A DNA stretch of 5,166 nt from the NCBI GenBank assembly GCA_003566215.1, contig PXEJ01000071.1, positions 1 through 5,166 on the forward strand, in the 5' to 3' direction. How positions within the stretch are numbered: position 1 is the first letter of the stretch; every line of letters starts with the position of its first letter. This document shows, in pieces, positions 4,710-5,166 of this stretch. The position numbers and the translations under genes are program-made. A model generated the notes under the pieces. That model had not been told where the DNA came from. It was given only the letters and a program-made list of their open reading frames with translations, and made no database searches. This stretch comes from Cyanobacteria bacterium T3Sed10_376R1m. GTDB lineage: Bacteria; Cyanobacteriota; Cyanobacteriia; Cyanobacteriales; Cyanobacteriaceae.

Positions 4710-5166
4710 ATGACAGATTTTCTCGTTAGATATGTATGGTTAATTCCTTTTTATAGTTTATTGGGAGCTTTATTAACTCTCCCTTGGGCTTTAGGTTTTC
4801 TGCCTCGTACCGGACCTCGTCCGGCGGCTTACTTGAATATTTTTATGACTTTACTATCTTTTGTTCATGGTAGTTTTGTTTTTAATTATATTTTTCAAAA
4901 TGATTCTTTTAATGTTGTTTTTCCCTGGTTTACGGTAGCTGATTTGGAGCTATCTTTTGCCATTGAGGTTTCTCCTATTAGTGTTAGTGCTTTGAGTTTG
5001 GTTACTTTGATTAGTCTGATTGCTCAAGTTTTTGCCGTGGGCTATATGGAAAAGGACTGGTCTTTGGCTCGTTTTTTTGGCATGATGGGCTTTTTTGAAG
5101 CGGCTATAGGGGGAATTGCTCTTAGTGATTCTTTGTTGTTGAGTTATGGTTTATTAGAGTTATTGA
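4710..5166 (+). CDS. ndhF: NDH-1 subunit NdhF (CO2-uptake NdhF3/NdhF4 type), 5' part
   Basis: The first 152 residues of an NDH-1 antiporter-like membrane subunit, cut by the right edge; a whole protein would be about 600 residues. It belongs to the NuoL/NdhF family, proton-pumping subunits of thylakoid NDH-1. The motifs RTGPRPAAYLN (33-43), VADLELSFAIEVSPISV (76-92), GYMEKDW (111-117) and RFFGMMGFFEAAIGGIALSDS (121-141) resemble the NdhF3/NdhF4 subunits of the specialised CO2-hydrating complexes more than the respiratory NdhF1. I cannot separate F3 from F4 on this stretch. Membrane helices lie near 8-30, 42-62, 90-110 and 121-147. The start is fixed by an in-frame TAG at 4692-4694 with no other ATG between; AAAGG lies very close (4703-4707). 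Codons are strongly T-ending, with Phe written as TTT throughout, unlike acsF. If it is F3 or F4, an ndhD and cup gene should follow downstream, outside the window. Confidence 0.9.
   Translation, partial: MTDFLVRYVWLIPFYSLLGALLTLPWALGFLPRTGPRPAAYLNIFMTLLSFVHGSFVFNYIFQNDSFNVVFPWFTVADLELSFAIEVSPISVSALSLVTLISLIAQVFAVGYMEKDWSLARFFGMMGFFEAAIGGIALSDSLLLSYGLLELL

Noticed and set aside
1..5166. CRISPR array, tRNA or rRNA genes, transposase, phage or defence genes
   Set aside because: No regularly spaced repeats, no cloverleaf-like conserved arms and no such protein families were seen on either strand.

Overview
The window reads as ordinary chromosome from an AT-rich cyanobacterium. The octamer GCGATCGC (HIP1, a cyanobacterial hallmark) occurs three times. 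The genes are cyanobacterial photosynthesis and housekeeping families: HemF, AcsF/ChlE-type cyclase and an NDH-1 NdhF subunit with CO2-uptake character. The low GC (roughly one third by eye) together with HIP1 would fit the Geminocystis/Cyanobacterium part of the phylum, but that placement is inference.

Layout. At 1-437 (+) lies the 3' end of an enolase-phosphatase E1 (mtnC, methionine salvage), cut by the left edge. At 604-1227 (+) is a six-segment LysE/RhtB-type exporter. Positions 1228-1503 are non-coding and hold two GC-rich palindromic repeats that stand out from the AT-rich background. hemF (aerobic coproporphyrinogen III oxidase) lies at 1504-2547 (-). A 318-bp intergenic region separates it from the divergent acsF (Mg-protoporphyrin IX monomethyl ester oxidative cyclase) at 2866-3927 (+). 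An ArsR-family winged-helix regulator follows at 4006-4359 (+). A 350-bp gap with weak palindromes and a possible leader peptide precedes the 5' end of an NDH-1 ndhF gene at 4710, which runs off the right edge.

How the genes relate. HemF and AcsF are both oxygen-requiring steps on the path from coproporphyrinogen to chlorophyll, and they share one divergent control region. The best promoter in the window is that of hemF (ATGACA, 17 bp, TATAGT). Its spacer is almost filled by a perfect 14-bp palindrome, and two near copies of the palindrome core lie upstream of acsF. The small ArsR regulator sits directly downstream of acsF, has an inverted repeat over its own probable -10, and shares short sequence words with the acsF upstream region. 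A working hypothesis is local control of oxygen-dependent tetrapyrrole synthesis, possibly by this regulator. No wholly new system is evident; the interest lies in this regulatory architecture.
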